From Cyanobacteria bacterium PR.3.49 (lineage in GTDB: Bacteria; Cyanobacteriota; Vampirovibrionia; Obscuribacterales; Obscuribacteraceae): DNA of 64,000 bases. Below are positions 36,348 to 44,865 of this stretch, piece by piece. The stretch is from assembly GCA_013997645.1 (NCBI GenBank), contig PNKB01000001.1, forward strand, positions 1 to 64,000, read 5' to 3'. Positions within the stretch are counted from its first letter, which is position 1. Each line of letters starts with the position of its first letter. A program made the translations under genes and the position numbers. Under the pieces are notes generated by a model. It searched no databases and was not told the origin of the DNA. It worked only from the letters and a program-made list of their open reading frames with translations.

Positions 36348-39300
36348 ATGTGGATAATCGCATTTGCAATGAAACGACCGATCACCGTGGTGGCGGCCGT
36401 TTTGAGCATCGTGCTGATTGCTGTGCTGGCAATCACGAGCATGAAGCGCGATATCTTTCCCGACCTCAAAATTCCTGCGATATACGTCATCCAGGGCTAT
36501 GGTGGCATGTCGCCCGAGCAAATCGAGGGCTACATCACTTCCACATACGAGCTGTACTTTTTGTACGTACCTGGTATCGAACACATTGAATCGAAGACGA
36601 TTCAAAACTTAGCGCTGATCAAAGTTTATTTCCATCCTGACACTGACATGGCCAGCGCTATGTCGGCGATTGTAGCCATGTCTAATCGGGCCACGAGCTT
36701 GATGCCGAAAGGCACTTACAACCCTTTTGTGCTTCGATTCGACCCTGGAAGTTTGCCTGTAGGTCAGCTTGTTCTTTCATCCGAAACGAAATCAGTTAAA
36801 GAATTGGAGGATTTAGCGTACACGCGGATCAGGCCGATGCTTGCAACGGTGCCCGGTGCCGAAGCGCCTCCGCCCTTCGGCGGCAACGTGCGCAGTATTG
36901 TCATTAGTGTCGATGCCGACAAGTTGAGGCGCTACAACATTTCAGGCGATGAGCTGATCAAAGCGCTTGATGTAGGCAACCAGGTACTGCCCGCCGGCAA
37001 CGTGCGCACCGGCGATTACATGCGTATTGCGCCTGTCAACACCGATTTGCCGGACATCCACCAGCTGGATTATTTGCCGATACGCACAGGGCACGGACCT
37101 CAGATTTTCATCAAAGACATCGGCGTCGTCCAGGACTCGTCCGACATCCTTGCCGGTTATGCATTGTTTCAAGGAAGACAAACCGTCTACATTCCGGCTG
37201 TAAAACGGGCCGACGCATCGACAGTTTCCGTGGTCGATTCGCTCAGGGGAGCGTTGCCGAGAATGCAAAGCGTTCTGCCTAAGGACGTGAGAATCAGTTA
37301 TGAATTCGACCAATCAAAATATGTTCGCGAAGCAATCGACGACGTTTTCCACGAAGGATTGATGGGCACGATTTTGCCCGGTTTGATGATCCTTCTTTTC
37401 TTGAAAGATTTCAGAAGCACCCTCATCGTTGTAACCACCATTCCGATTTCGTTGCTATCGGCGATCGTCGGTTTGTGGCTCTGCGGGCAAACCTTCAACA
37501 TTCAAACTTTGAGTGGACTGGCGCTGGCAATTGGAATCCTCGTGGATGAGGCTACCGTTTGTATTGAAAACATCCACAGCCACCTGGCGGAAGGCGCGGT
37601 ATTGCACAGGGCGGTTTTCGACGCCTGCGTGGAAACAATGGTGCCGAGATTGCTCGCCATGTTGTCCGTGGTTGCCGTATTCGTGCCGTCCTTTTTCATG
37701 ACCGGTATTACGCGCGAGCTTTTCATTCCCCTGTCTCTGGCAGTCGGATTCGCAATGATTGCGTCGACCACGCTTGCCTCGACCCTGGTTCCGATCATGG
37801 GCGTATGGCTGATTAAGCCGGAGCACGGCAAGGAAGGCGAGAAGAAAGAAGAAAAACGCGATTGGATTGAAGGTGTCAAAGACAAGCTTGGCGACCTCTT
37901 GAAATTGCTGATGCCGATTAGATATTTGGTCATTGCATTCTATCTGGGCATCTCAATAACGCTCGTTATTGTCATGTACAACACAATCGGCAAACAGCTA
38001 TTCCCGGACTCCGGCAGCAGTCAATTCCGCGTTCGCATCTCCGCTCCTACAGGCATGCGCGTCGAAGCGTTGGAACAGCGTGTGCAGAAAACCTTGAAAG
38101 AAATCAAAGCGCTGGCAGGTGAAGAGAACGTCGAAAAGACTCTCGGCTATGCCGGTCAACAACCACCGTTTTTCGTTATCAGCTCGGCATTTTTATGGAC
38201 CAGTGGTCCGCACCAGGCGGTCATGGATATCCAGCTCAAAGACGACGCCAAAATCAACATGCCCGAGTTTAAAGAAAAACTTCGCAAGCGGCTGGCAACG
38301 GCGATACCTGATACCAAGTTTTCATTCGAGCCCGGCGATCTGGTCAGCCAAATTATGAACCTGGGCTCGCCAACTCCCATCACAGTGCAAGTGACCGGTC
38401 ACAATTTGATCGCAGACAAAGTTTTTGCCGGCAAGATTTTGAAAGAGATGCAAAAGATTCCGGAGCTGCGTGATTTGCAGTGGGGACAAGCTCTCGATTA
38501 TCCATCAGTGCAAGTGGACATCGACAGAGAATTGGCCGGTCAGCTCGGCGTCACTCCGCTGGACATCGGCAGATCCTTGCAGCCTGCTTATTTCTCGAGC
38601 AGATTCGTGCACCTGAGTTTGTGGCGCGACAAAGACAGCGGTTTTTCCTATCAAGTCCAGGTGCAAGTACCGCAAGATCAGATTCGCTCAAAAGACGACA
38701 TCGAGAAGTTCCCCACAATGAACAGCTCTCGGAAAATTCAGATGCCAGAGTTTAACGACGAGCTGGAAGACCCGATGACCAACAGATTCTATCCGGATCA
38801 CAAAACACGCTATCCCCAACATCCGCTTATCCAGGATGTCGCGAAAGTTTCTTACGGTGTCACCAGTGGTGAGTTCGACAGATACAACATGATGCGCATG
38901 GTTTCGCTGACTGCAAATTTGCAAGGCAATGATCTCGGTCGCGTCGGTGACGCCGTAAAGGAAGCAGTCAAACGCGCGGGCAAGCCTCCTGAGGGCGTCT
39001 TCGTCGACGTTATGGGTCAGGTGCCACTGTTGGAAGATACTTTCTTCCACCTGCTTTCAGGATTGCTTCTTGCAGTCGTCGTTATCACTCTCATGCTGCT
39101 CGCATATTTCCAGGCTGCAAGAGTAGTGTTGATCGTAATGTCGACCACTCCGGCAATTTTGCTGGGTGTATTGACCATATTAACGGTCACAGGAACGACG
39201 CTTAACGTTCAATCATTCATGGGAGCGATCATGTGCATCGGCGTAGGCATAGCCAACGCCATCCTGATGGTCGTGTTCGCGGAAGAAAGTCGCGCCAAAG

Positions 39301-39563
39301 GCATGAGCGCGGAGAAAGCCGCCATTCATGGTGCGCAGCAACGCATGCGGCCAATCCTGATGACCTCGATAGCGATGGTGGCAGGTATGGTGCCGATGGC
39401 TCTGTCAAGCACCCAGAGCGCACCACTCGGTCGCGCGGTAATAGGCGGCTTGAGCATGTCGACAATCTCGGTTTTAACTCTGCTGCCGCTTGTTTTTGCA
39501 ATTATTCAAAGGACTGCAACTCTCAAATCCAGATCATTGCACCCGGATGATCAAAATGTTTAG
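36348..39563 (+). CDS. RND-family inner-membrane efflux transporter
   Basis: AcrB-like proton antiporter of 1071 aa. Twelve TM helices in two halves are expected: TM1 about 9-29 and the clusters near residues 330-480 and 880-1050. Two large periplasmic loops are present. In TM4 the proton-relay pair reads D400-E401 (GILVDEATVCIENIH) instead of the usual Asp-Asp. The second half keeps VGIANAILMVVFAEE and MRPILMTSIAMVAGMVP. A charged cytoplasmic insert (EHGKEGEKKEEKRDWIEG) joins the halves. ATG 36348 has AGGA 10 nt upstream. The substrate, drug versus other, cannot be told. Confidence 0.95.
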   Translation: MWIIAFAMKRPITVVAAVLSIVLIAVLAITSMKRDIFPDLKIPAIYVIQGYGGMSPEQIEGYITSTYELYFLYVPGIEHIESKTIQNLALIKVYFHPDTDMASAMSAIVAMSNRATSLMPKGTYNPFVLRFDPGSLPVGQLVLSSETKSVKELEDLAYTRIRPMLATVPGAEAPPPFGGNVRSIVISVDADKLRRYNISGDELIKALDVGNQVLPAGNVRTGDYMRIAPVNTDLPDIHQLDYLPIRTGHGPQIFIKDIGVVQDSSDILAGYALFQGRQTVYIPAVKRADASTVSVVDSLRGALPRMQSVLPKDVRISYEFDQSKYVREAIDDVFHEGLMGTILPGLMILLFLKDFRSTLIVVTTIPISLLSAIVGLWLCGQTFNIQTLSGLALAIGILVDEATVCIENIHSHLAEGAVLHRAVFDACVETMVPRLLAMLSVVAVFVPSFFMTGITRELFIPLSLAVGFAMIASTTLASTLVPIMGVWLIKPEHGKEGEKKEEKRDWIEGVKDKLGDLLKLLMPIRYLVIAFYLGISITLVIVMYNTIGKQLFPDSGSSQFRVRISAPTGMRVEALEQRVQKTLKEIKALAGEENVEKTLGYAGQQPPFFVISSAFLWTSGPHQAVMDIQLKDDAKINMPEFKEKLRKRLATAIPDTKFSFEPGDLVSQIMNLGSPTPITVQVTGHNLIADKVFAGKILKEMQKIPELRDLQWGQALDYPSVQVDIDRELAGQLGVTPLDIGRSLQPAYFSSRFVHLSLWRDKDSGFSYQVQVQVPQDQIRSKDDIEKFPTMNSSRKIQMPEFNDELEDPMTNRFYPDHKTRYPQHPLIQDVAKVSYGVTSGEFDRYNMMRMVSLTANLQGNDLGRVGDAVKEAVKRAGKPPEGVFVDVMGQVPLLEDTFFHLLSGLLLAVVVITLMLLAYFQAARVVLIVMSTTPAILLGVLTILTVTGTTLNVQSFMGAIMCIGVGIANAILMVVFAEESRAKGMSAEKAAIHGAQQRMRPILMTSIAMVAGMVPMALSSTQSAPLGRAVIGGLSMSTISVLTLLPLVFAIIQRTATLKSRSLHPDDQNV

Positions 39564-39578
39564 CAAAGGACCAAAAGT

Positions 39579-40865
39579 ATGATGGACACGCAATCGAGAC
39601 AAGCAATCTTCAGCCCGAAGAACCTCATATTCGTCGCCATTGTGCTGGCGCTCGCAGGCATCGGATTTTTCTTTTTGCAAATGCGGCACAACCGACCGTT
39701 GGTCTCCACCGAAGTGAAGCAGACTGTGGTCTCGGTGCCGACTGTAAAAGTGGTATCAAAAACGCTCTTTCGCGAAGATCAACTGCCTGGCGAAATCAAT
39801 GCCTATCAGGATGTGCTCATTTATCCAAAAGTGCCTGGCTTCATAAAATGGCTGGGAGTCGACCGCGGCTCCATTGTCAAAAAAGGCCAGTTGATGGTGA
39901 AAATGTACGCGCCTGAGTACCTGGCACGCAGAACAGAAGCGATGGCTAAAACATCAGCGGTTTCGGCTGCTTTGTCTGCGGAAGAATCGAGACTTGCCGA
40001 CCTCAAGGCTGAACTTAACAAGGTAAAAGCAAATCTTCTTGCCGATCAATCGACATATCAGCGAGTGTACACGGCGTCACTGGTACCAGGCGTCATTGCC
40101 GACAACGATGTCGTGCAGTGGGCGCAAACGGTCGAACAAGACCGCCAGGACGTCAACACTTACATGCAGCGTGTCAACGCCAAGGCAAAGGAAGTGGCGA
40201 TGAAAAAAGAAGAAGTCGATGCCATGACCAAGTCGTTTGAAAATTACGCAGACATCGCATCGTACCTCGAAATTCCCGCTCCTTTCGACGGATATGTCAC
40301 CGAGAGAAAAATGCACGTCGGCAGTTTTGTCGGTCCGGACGGCACTGGTGCCTATCCACCCATCTGCCGTTTGAAACAGCTTGACCTTTTGCGTATCGTC
40401 GCCCCCGTACCCGAAGTCGATGCTGCCGGTGTAGTAATTGGCTCGCAAGTCCAGTTTACGGTTTCGTCTTTTCCAGATAAGAAATTCACAGGAACCGTCG
40501 CGCGTATAAGCAACGATCTCGACAAAGAAACAAGAACAATGCCGGTTGAACTCAACTTCCTCAATCCGGATTTCAAAATTCTTCCCGGCATGTTCTGCAA
40601 AGTATATTGGCCCACGCGCCGTCACGAGGCTTCGCTGTTCGTGCCCGTTTCCGCAGTCGTCACTACTCCTCTCAACACGTTTGTCTGCAGAGTCAAAGAC
40701 GATGTAGTCGAATGGGTCACCGTTCGCAAGGGTCAAATTATGGATGGCATGGTCGAAGTCTTCGGCAACCTCAAGGAAGGCGATCTGGTTGCCCAGGAAG
40801 GCAGCGAAGAATTGGACAATCAATCCAGGGTAAACCCTGTCGGCAAAGCGGTCGGCAAAGGCTAG
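39579..40865 (+). CDS. RND periplasmic adaptor (membrane fusion protein)
   Basis: 428 aa, anchored by an N-terminal TM (about 13-33). HlyD/AcrA-like order: beta-barrel and lipoyl halves around a helical hairpin. The first lipoyl half reads YPKVPGFIKWLGVDRGSIVKKGQLM. The hairpin spans about 115-220 (Ala/Glu/Lys-rich). The second lipoyl half reads IPAPFDGYVTERKMHVGSFV. The barrel includes GTVARISNDLDKETRTMPVE. ATG 39579 has AAAGGA at 39565-39570. It links the RND pump encoded 15 nt upstream to the TolC-type duct. Ends 9 nt before a small secreted-protein gene that may belong to the same transcript. Confidence 0.94.
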   Translation: MMDTQSRQAIFSPKNLIFVAIVLALAGIGFFFLQMRHNRPLVSTEVKQTVVSVPTVKVVSKTLFREDQLPGEINAYQDVLIYPKVPGFIKWLGVDRGSIVKKGQLMVKMYAPEYLARRTEAMAKTSAVSAALSAEESRLADLKAELNKVKANLLADQSTYQRVYTASLVPGVIADNDVVQWAQTVEQDRQDVNTYMQRVNAKAKEVAMKKEEVDAMTKSFENYADIASYLEIPAPFDGYVTERKMHVGSFVGPDGTGAYPPICRLKQLDLLRIVAPVPEVDAAGVVIGSQVQFTVSSFPDKKFTGTVARISNDLDKETRTMPVELNFLNPDFKILPGMFCKVYWPTRRHEASLFVPVSAVVTTPLNTFVCRVKDDVVEWVTVRKGQIMDGMVEVFGNLKEGDLVAQEGSEELDNQSRVNPVGKAVGKG

Positions 40866-40874
40866 AATTCAATC

Positions 40875-41297
40875 ATGCGCTGGAAAACATCACTCTCGAT
40901 TGCAATTTTGTTCGCCTGCTTTTCATTGCCGGTTTTGGCGGAGAGCTTCAAGGCAACATTGGAAAAGTCATCGACAATGGAAAAGCCGATGTTTAAAGGC
41001 GTTGAACTATATCTCTGGGAATTGGACGGCAAGACGCTCTGGACAATATTGCCGGGCACCAATCGAATAAAAATGGATGCGGAGATTCGCAACGCAAAAG
41101 ATGCGATCAAATCAAAAGAAGAGTTGGAAAAGTTATTGTCCAAACTTGCGCCGGGCGAATACATTTTCTACAAAGATACGACGAAATCCAGCGGCAAAGC
41201 CAAACACACAAATGAAACAAACGCAGTAAAAAAACTCTGCGAAAAGCTCCAACTGAATTACTCGGGTGAATCGGGCGATTCCAGCAGCGCAAACTGA
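40875..41297 (+). CDS. Small secreted protein of unknown function (140 aa)
   Basis: Signal peptide MRWKTSLSIAILFACFSLPV with cleavage after LAES. The mature 118 residues contain a short beta-rich stretch (FKGVELYLWELDGKTLWTIL) followed by Lys-rich helices and a Ser-rich tail. No family recognised. Position 9 nt after the efflux adaptor suggests a role linked to the pump, but that is inference only. Convergent with the TPR gene at 41305. Confidence 0.65.
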   Translation: MRWKTSLSIAILFACFSLPVLAESFKATLEKSSTMEKPMFKGVELYLWELDGKTLWTILPGTNRIKMDAEIRNAKDAIKSKEELEKLLSKLAPGEYIFYKDTTKSSGKAKHTNETNAVKKLCEKLQLNYSGESGDSSSAN

Positions 41298-41304
41298 CCA
41301 GGAC

Positions 41305-42924
41305 TTACTTGGCTTCAGCCAGGATTTTTGCAGCGCGACTTTCCGCTTCGGTGGCATCGTTGATTCTGCCGAGACTGCGGAGCACTTGCGCATAGTCGCG
41401 CAAACAAGCAGCCAGCAATGAGTCTTTCTCGCCGACCGCACCTTCAGTGCTGGCAATCGCCCACTCGTAAAACGTGCGCGCTTCCTCGAGTTTTCCTTGT
41501 TTGTAATTCGAGTATGCCAGATCGTTCAAAATCTTGGCGGTCTCGATGCTATTTGGTCCCAGTGCAGATTTTCCTGTGGTCAGCGCGTTGCGAAAGAGTT
41601 CGGCGGCTTTGTCAGAATTACCGAGTTGTAATTCAACCGACGCAAGTGACGCTCTGGTGTTGATAGTCAACAAATTATTCAAACCGTAAGTTTGATCGTA
41701 GATTGAAAGCGCGCGGATCAAAAGTGGTTGCGCTTCTTTGTAGCGCTTCTCGGCAATGTATAGCTGCGCCAGCCCGTTAAGATCATTGGCGACGGAAGGA
41801 TGATTGGGACCCAGCGCATCGATATCAATGGCAATCATGCGTTGATAGTACGCTTCGCCCTTCTGGTATCTGTTCTGTTTGAAAATCGAATCGCTGAGGA
41901 CTTTATATGCAGGCGCAAGAGTTCTGTCTGAGACAGGGTCTATCAAACCGCGCAGCGCCACAGCAGTATTTGCGTCAGTTTGAGTTTGGCGAGAAGAATT
42001 CAATTGATCCCGGCTGGCAATCTGAAATTGCGATTGCCCGCTTGTTGGTGGTTCGATAGCTTGGCGCAACTCGACTTTGTTCGCATCGCTTCTGCTCGAA
42101 TCGCTTCTGTTTAATTCGTTCTTGTGCGAATCAGTCTGAACGCCACCTTGAATACGTTTTTCGGATTGCTTCACCGGTGGATTTTTGCTGTTTAGGATAT
42201 CTTCCTGGAAATCATTGATCAGATCTCTATTGGATGTGTCCGAGCCTTTGAGCAAGTTTCCATAATCATGCATGACGCCTTGGAGTTGTCTTGCCGCGTC
42301 TGCATTAGGATCGGAAGATAAAATTGAAATCGCTCTTTGGTAATGCGTTTCAGCATCTTTCACGCGTCCAGCCTTCTTGCTCGCCCGCCCCATTCGATGC
42401 AACGAACTCGCGACAACCGGACTGTAGGGACCATAACTGCTTTCATTGATCGAAAGCGCTCTCTGGTAATAACTCATCGCAGCGGCATGATCTCCACCCG
42501 ACTCTTGCAACGAGCCAAGAGCCATCAAGACCGGCGCCACTTGGGAGCTGCCGCCGCCGTAGCGGCTGGTTAGCAGCCTCAGCACTTTTTGATACAGAGT
42601 CTGAGCCTCACCAGCCTTGCCTTCAAGAGCCAGAGTTGCTGCCAGTTTGAGCATGCACTTCTCTTCGTCGGCAGCACTTTTCGACTGCTTCAAAACCAAC
42701 GCATATGCAGAGCGAAACTTTGTTTCGGCGAGCGACAAACTTTCCCGATCCAGCGCTCGCTGCCCATCAGCAAACAAAGTAGACCAAGATTCGGGAGCTG
42801 CAAGAGCCGGCTGTGCGCTCAGCAGGATGCCGACTTGCAAGCCAATAGCAGCCGCAGACGTAAGCAGACGGCGGCTCAAGGACCACCTCTTGCACAAATA
42901 CCGGTAACTAGTCAATATCTTCAC
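41305..42924 (-). CDS. Secreted kinesin-light-chain-like TPR protein (539 aa)
   Basis: GTG start with GGAG 5 nt upstream. The signal peptide has a basic n-region and a core near residues 20-42, with cleavage near ALAAPE. The mature N-terminus reads ESWSTLFADGQRALDRESLS. TPR units are present at about residues 45-200. A hydrophilic Ser/Asn/Gln-rich spacer spans about 225-310. A second TPR block (LGPNHPSVANDLNGLAQLYI; FYEWAIASTEGAVGEKDSLL) follows. The second block matches the protein at 32292-33839 closely. It lies on the strand opposite the efflux operon and converges with it. Confidence 0.87.
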   Translation of the reverse strand: MKILTSYRYLCKRWSLSRRLLTSAAAIGLQVGILLSAQPALAAPESWSTLFADGQRALDRESLSLAETKFRSAYALVLKQSKSAADEEKCMLKLAATLALEGKAGEAQTLYQKVLRLLTSRYGGGSSQVAPVLMALGSLQESGGDHAAAMSYYQRALSINESSYGPYSPVVASSLHRMGRASKKAGRVKDAETHYQRAISILSSDPNADAARQLQGVMHDYGNLLKGSDTSNRDLINDFQEDILNSKNPPVKQSEKRIQGGVQTDSHKNELNRSDSSRSDANKVELRQAIEPPTSGQSQFQIASRDQLNSSRQTQTDANTAVALRGLIDPVSDRTLAPAYKVLSDSIFKQNRYQKGEAYYQRMIAIDIDALGPNHPSVANDLNGLAQLYIAEKRYKEAQPLLIRALSIYDQTYGLNNLLTINTRASLASVELQLGNSDKAAELFRNALTTGKSALGPNSIETAKILNDLAYSNYKQGKLEEARTFYEWAIASTEGAVGEKDSLLAACLRDYAQVLRSLGRINDATEAESRAAKILAEAK

Positions 42925-43025
42925 GGTGCTCCGCGCTGAAATCCTTCAAGATGTATATTTTACCGGATTGGGGGCAGGAAACTCTCCTGCGTCGACGCGT
43001 TGCAAAGAGAACAAAAGGCAGTTTC

Positions 43026-43844
43026 ATGGAAGTAACCTCCATTTTCGCAAATGACATCAACCTGCACGTCCAGGTCGATGGCGACGGCCCACCCATACTT
43101 CTCTTGCACGGATTTCCCGACACGTCTCATCTATGGCGGCATGTTACTCCACTTCTGGTATCTGCCGGCTTCAAAGTCATTGCCATAGACCAGCGAGGCT
43201 TCGGCCAGTCCGACGCTCCTGAAAATGTTGACGCGTACACGATAGATAAGATCGCCGCTGATGCAGTGGCGGTTCTGAAAACTCTCGGCGTGACGGAAAA
43301 GGTCGGTCTGGTCGGTCATGACTGGGGAGCCTTCATCGGCTGGTTTCTCTGCCTTAAAAATCCTGAGTTGTTTCATGCATTTGTCGCAGTTTCCGTCGGA
43401 CATCCGCTGGCTTATCGCCACTCCGGTCCGGCGCAATGGTTAAAAGGCTGGTACATCTGGATGTTCCAAATTCCCGGTCTGGCAGAGTGGATTTTTTCAG
43501 CAAATAACTACAAAGCATTGCGCGATATTTCAAAAGAATCTGTCGATGCAGAACAGCGCGTGGCAAGCTTTTCGCGAAAGGGTAGATTGACTGCAGCCCT
43601 TAACTGGTATCGAGCAAATTTCACGAAATTGCTCACTTACAGGTTTGGCAAAAACACCGTGCCGACCTTGGGAATCTACTCAGTCAATGATGTTGCCCTG
43701 ACTGAAAAACAAATGACGGACTCGCAAAAATACATGAGCGCCAAGTGGGAATACTTCAGAGTCGAAGAGTCATCACACTGGATTCCGCTCGATGACCCGG
43801 CTCAACTCTCGGCCGAGATAATTAGGTGGTGCCAGCCTATTTAG
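43026..43844 (+). CDS. Alpha/beta hydrolase, epoxide hydrolase-like
   Basis: 272 aa from ATG 43026, which has AAAGGCAG about 6 nt upstream; an earlier ATG at 42951 adds 25 residues outside the fold. Oxyanion motif HGFPDT 28-33. The nucleophile elbow GHDWGA carries Asp99, as in soluble epoxide hydrolases and haloalkane dehalogenases rather than Ser esterases. The cap domain is helical (LKGWYIWMFQIPGLAEWIFS). The catalytic His sits in SSHWIPLDDP near residue 250. The substrate is unknown; epoxide hydrolase is the more likely class because of the HGFP motif. The 3' end overlaps the convergent gene by 8 nt. Confidence 0.88.
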   Translation: MEVTSIFANDINLHVQVDGDGPPILLLHGFPDTSHLWRHVTPLLVSAGFKVIAIDQRGFGQSDAPENVDAYTIDKIAADAVAVLKTLGVTEKVGLVGHDWGAFIGWFLCLKNPELFHAFVAVSVGHPLAYRHSGPAQWLKGWYIWMFQIPGLAEWIFSANNYKALRDISKESVDAEQRVASFSRKGRLTAALNWYRANFTKLLTYRFGKNTVPTLGIYSVNDVALTEKQMTDSQKYMSAKWEYFRVEESSHWIPLDDPAQLSAEIIRWCQPI

Positions 43845-44310
43845 CTGCCAAATCTAATTCGGTTCGCCAATCAATGTTGTAGGGCTCAACCGGCTTACCA
43901 TTAACATCCAAAAAATCGCTGCGCGTGTACAACTGATTATTCCGGGCAAATTTGTTGTCGACCCAGCGATACGCCAAACATGCGGCATTGATGCTCACAA
44001 ATGGACCGATCTCAAGTTCTGCATCTCGTCTTTTGATGACACCAACTGGCTCAGCGTCATCTAAAAAGTCGCTCAGCCAGTAATTCTTGACCTCATAGGC
44101 GATCAATTCCAGTGCGCGAGTTGCTGCCTCGGATGGAAGCACAAAGAGGATGCGCAGAATTTTTTCCTCTCCTTCCGCCACACCTTTATCCATGAGGTAT
44201 CGATGTACGGCAAAGTGCGACTCCTTTATGAAGGCGTCGTGCCAGTCGAGTACGGAAAAAAACTGATCGAAATTAGCTTGCGATGTTACTAATGTCAGGG
44301 GCGGTTCCAT
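43837..44310 (-). CDS. Unknown protein, tandem paralogue A (157 aa)
   Basis: No family recognised. It is clearly homologous to the next gene upstream (44352-44831): both start ME..(L/I)TLVTSQ, share KESHF, ILRILF-LP, IKRR, RWVDN and PVEPYNIDW/IVEPYNIDW near the C-terminus, with only short gaps. The pattern is a single alpha/beta domain without signal peptide or TM. Conserved aromatic and acidic residues (W, D, H) could form an active site, but no known motif fits. Its 3' end overlaps the hydrolase gene on the other strand by 8 nt. Confidence 0.75.
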   Translation of the reverse strand: MEPPLTLVTSQANFDQFFSVLDWHDAFIKESHFAVHRYLMDKGVAEGEEKILRILFVLPSEAATRALELIAYEVKNYWLSDFLDDAEPVGVIKRRDAELEIGPFVSINAACLAYRWVDNKFARNNQLYTRSDFLDVNGKPVEPYNIDWRTELDLAAK

Positions 44311-44351
44311 TGCGTCAAACTCGTTTCACAAATAAAAACTGTTCCTAAGTA

Positions 44352-44831
44352 TCAAGTGGTTTGCTCTGCGGCCAAATCGAATTGTGCGGGCCAATCAATA
44401 TTGTAGGGCTCGACTATTTTACCCTGTTCGTCGAAATAACCTTCCTGCGTGAAGAACGGATTTCGCTCAGCCGATATATTGTCTACCCACCGGTGCCCTA
44501 TGCACGCCGCTTTCACGATTACTGGTCCAAAAGCGACCTCGGTCTGCCGGCGCTTAATCGAGCCCTTTGGAACACAGTCATCCAGCCATTCAGCCATGGA
44601 ATAGTGCGATACATCATAGGCAACCACTTCAAGAGCCTGATTCGCCAGCTCACAAGGCAACATGAAGAGAATTCGCAATATGGGCTGCTCGGCAAAAGCT
44701 GCTCCGCCGGGAGTCTTCCACTCGGCAATAACAAAATGCGATTCCTTCACATAAGCGCATTCCCACAGCAGCTCTGGGAAAAACTTATCAAACGCTTCTT
44801 GGGAAGTAACGAGTGTGATGGACGATTCCAT
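44352..44831 (-). CDS. Unknown protein, tandem paralogue B (159 aa)
   Basis: Tandem copy of the gene at 43837-44310, 41 nt away on the same strand, and probably transcribed first. Length and order of conserved blocks are the same (TLVTSQEAFDKFF, YVKESHF, PILRILFMLP, IKRRQTEV, HRWVDN, IVEPYNIDW). The divergence is large enough to indicate an old duplication. Cytosolic by appearance. Function unknown. ATG start at 44831 lies close to the stop of the membrane kinase gene (44866) on the same strand, so it may be the tail of that transcript. Confidence 0.75.
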   Translation of the reverse strand: MESSITLVTSQEAFDKFFPELLWECAYVKESHFVIAEWKTPGGAAFAEQPILRILFMLPCELANQALEVVAYDVSHYSMAEWLDDCVPKGSIKRRQTEVAFGPVIVKAACIGHRWVDNISAERNPFFTQEGYFDEQGKIVEPYNIDWPAQFDLAAEQTT

Positions 44832-44865
44832 TTGTCTACATTAAACAGGTCCGCCGCCTTCAAGA

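Noticed and set aside
40077-40823. 248-codon minus-strand frame opposite the efflux adaptor gene
   Set aside because: Fully overlaps a convincing HlyD/AcrA-type gene; its own translation shows no domain.
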